From Acidobacteriota bacterium (GTDB taxonomy: Bacteria > Acidobacteriota > UBA6911), in the NCBI GenBank assembly GCA_017860075.1, contig JAFNAH010000203.1:1-7549 (forward strand): a stretch of 7,549 nt of DNA, written 5' to 3'. The position numbers were made by a program, and so were the translations under genes. Within the stretch, counting starts at the first letter, position 1; every line of letters starts with the position of its first letter. The notes below the pieces were generated by a model. That model saw only the letters and a list, made by a program, of their open reading frames with translations, was not told the origin of the DNA and ran no database searches. Shown piece by piece: positions 6,937-7,549 of this stretch.

Positions 6937-7549
6937 GAGAACCCGACTGTTCTGCATGCTTCTCCTGGGGGCGTTGGCCTGCAGCCTGGCCTTTGCAGTC
7001 CAGAACCCCGAGGGGAATGCGCCGGCCGGTCCGGCACAAACGGAAAAGAAGGCGACCGAGCCGGCAGCGGCGGATGAAAAGACGGCTGCACAGCAGGCTG
7101 CCGATGCCCGCAGGGAAGTCCTGTACGGGAATACTCCGGAGGAGCTCAAACCCTTCGGGAAGTTCGTGCAGGAGCCGTACAAGAAGTACTTTGTCGTCGG
7201 CGACTCGCCGACCATGTTCTGGGGGCCGGGGCGTGAGAAGCCGCTGGTTGAGGATGTTCCGACCGTCAAGATCGGTGTGATTGCACCGATAGAGCGAAGC
7301 TATGAAACGTACATCGGCCGCTCCGTAGTCCGGGGGATGCAGATAGCGCTCGATGACGCCAACGCGGCCGGCGGCTACAAGGGAAAGCCGTTTGAAGCGG
7401 TGATCAAGAACGACACCGGCCTGTGGGGGGCGACCGCCAACGAAATCGTGTCGCTGACCTACGAGGACAAAGCCTGGGCTGTAATCGGGACCGTGGATGG
7501 CGCCAACACGCACATCGCCATCCGCGTCGCGCTGCGCACCGACATACCG
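6929..7549 (+). CDS. Branched-chain-amino-acid-type ABC transporter substrate-binding protein (LivK/Peripla_BP_6), 3' end beyond window
   Basis: 207 codons are visible and the frame is open to the window edge; family members are usually about 350-450 residues, so roughly half is missing. The GTG start gives a signal peptide (MNKRTRLFCMLLLGALACSL) with an AFA cleavage motif at 21-23; a lipobox at C18 is possible but weak because -3 is Ala. Residues 24-62 are an Ala/Glu/Lys-rich linker. Residues 63-111 form an extra segment (VLYGNTPEELKPFGKF, FWGPGREKP) not found in ordinary LivK. The binding-protein fold starts at about 112: VKIGVIAPIERSYETYIG, then RGMQIALDDANAAGGYKGKP, NDTGLWGATANEIV and AWAVIGTVDGANTHIA, the usual first lobe. 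It should bind a small molecule in the periplasm; the ligand is not predictable, and family members also serve as sensors without a transporter. The start overlaps the previous stop by 8 nt, so it is in the same operon. No permease or ATPase is in view. Confidence 0.85.
   Translation, partial: MNKRTRLFCMLLLGALACSLAFAVQNPEGNAPAGPAQTEKKATEPAAADEKTAAQQAADARREVLYGNTPEELKPFGKFVQEPYKKYFVVGDSPTMFWGPGREKPLVEDVPTVKIGVIAPIERSYETYIGRSVVRGMQIALDDANAAGGYKGKPFEAVIKNDTGLWGATANEIVSLTYEDKAWAVIGTVDGANTHIAIRVALRTDIP

Noticed and set aside
6993..7280. 95-codon + strand ORF in another frame over the binding-protein gene
   Set aside because: It is arginine-rich and unrecognisable, while the frame starting at GTG 6929 encodes a signal peptide and a LivK-type fold and is open to the window edge.
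1..7549. CRISPR arrays, tRNA or rRNA genes, insertion sequences
   Set aside because: I saw no spaced direct repeats, cloverleaf-like segments, rRNA-like stretches or transposase motifs on either strand.

Overview
The window is a GC-rich stretch of bacterial DNA with five genes, all on the + strand and closely packed. Every intact gene start encodes an export signal, so the products should work in the periplasm or at the cell surface. The repertoire is CRTAC1-type FG-GAP/ASPIC, a hydrazine-synthase-alpha-like haem protein, a YVTN propeller with multihaem cytochrome domains, a sensor-type propeller and a LivK-type binding protein. It would suit a soil or sediment bacterium such as an acidobacterium or a related deep-branching phylum. 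That placement is inference from gene content only; no rRNA or other marker gene is present.

Layout: 1-215 holds no gene I can support, but has a perfect short inverted repeat at 5-23. 216-1967 is a secreted FG-GAP/VCBS protein with seven calcium-type DxDxDG loops and a C-terminal ASPIC/UnbV domain that stops looking like the family near 1775. From about 1789 the DNA encodes, in a different frame, a protein of the hydrazine synthase alpha-subunit-like family (ORF 1807-3237, one CxxCH haem site). It has no signal peptide and no good start, so the two genes appear to have been joined by a deletion. 3289-5841 is an 850-residue hexahaem protein: YVTN beta-propeller, MauG/cytochrome c peroxidase-like dihaem domain, then a cytochrome c554-like tetrahaem domain. 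5884-6936 is a secreted propeller protein resembling the ligand-sensing propellers of two-component regulators, with half a blade apparently missing. 6929 to the window end is the 5' part of a periplasmic branched-chain-amino-acid-type (LivK/Peripla_BP_6) binding protein.

Same strand, gaps of 42-51 nt, an 8-nt stop/start overlap and good Shine-Dalgarno sites before genes 3, 4 and 5 indicate one operon. A working picture (inference) is a periplasmic redox module: the c-type haem proteins carry electrons or oxidise a substrate, the propellers are binding or assembly scaffolds, and the LivK-like protein binds a small molecule. Known PQQ-dependent alcohol oxidation clusters also pair a YVTN-type propeller with a LivK-like binding protein, but no quinoprotein dehydrogenase lies in this window. 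The substrate cannot be read from the sequence.

Three irregularities stand out: the gene 1/gene 2 out-of-frame junction, an exact 24-bp tandem duplication inside gene 2, and the short blade in gene 4. Together they suggest either a locus being rearranged or small assembly errors.
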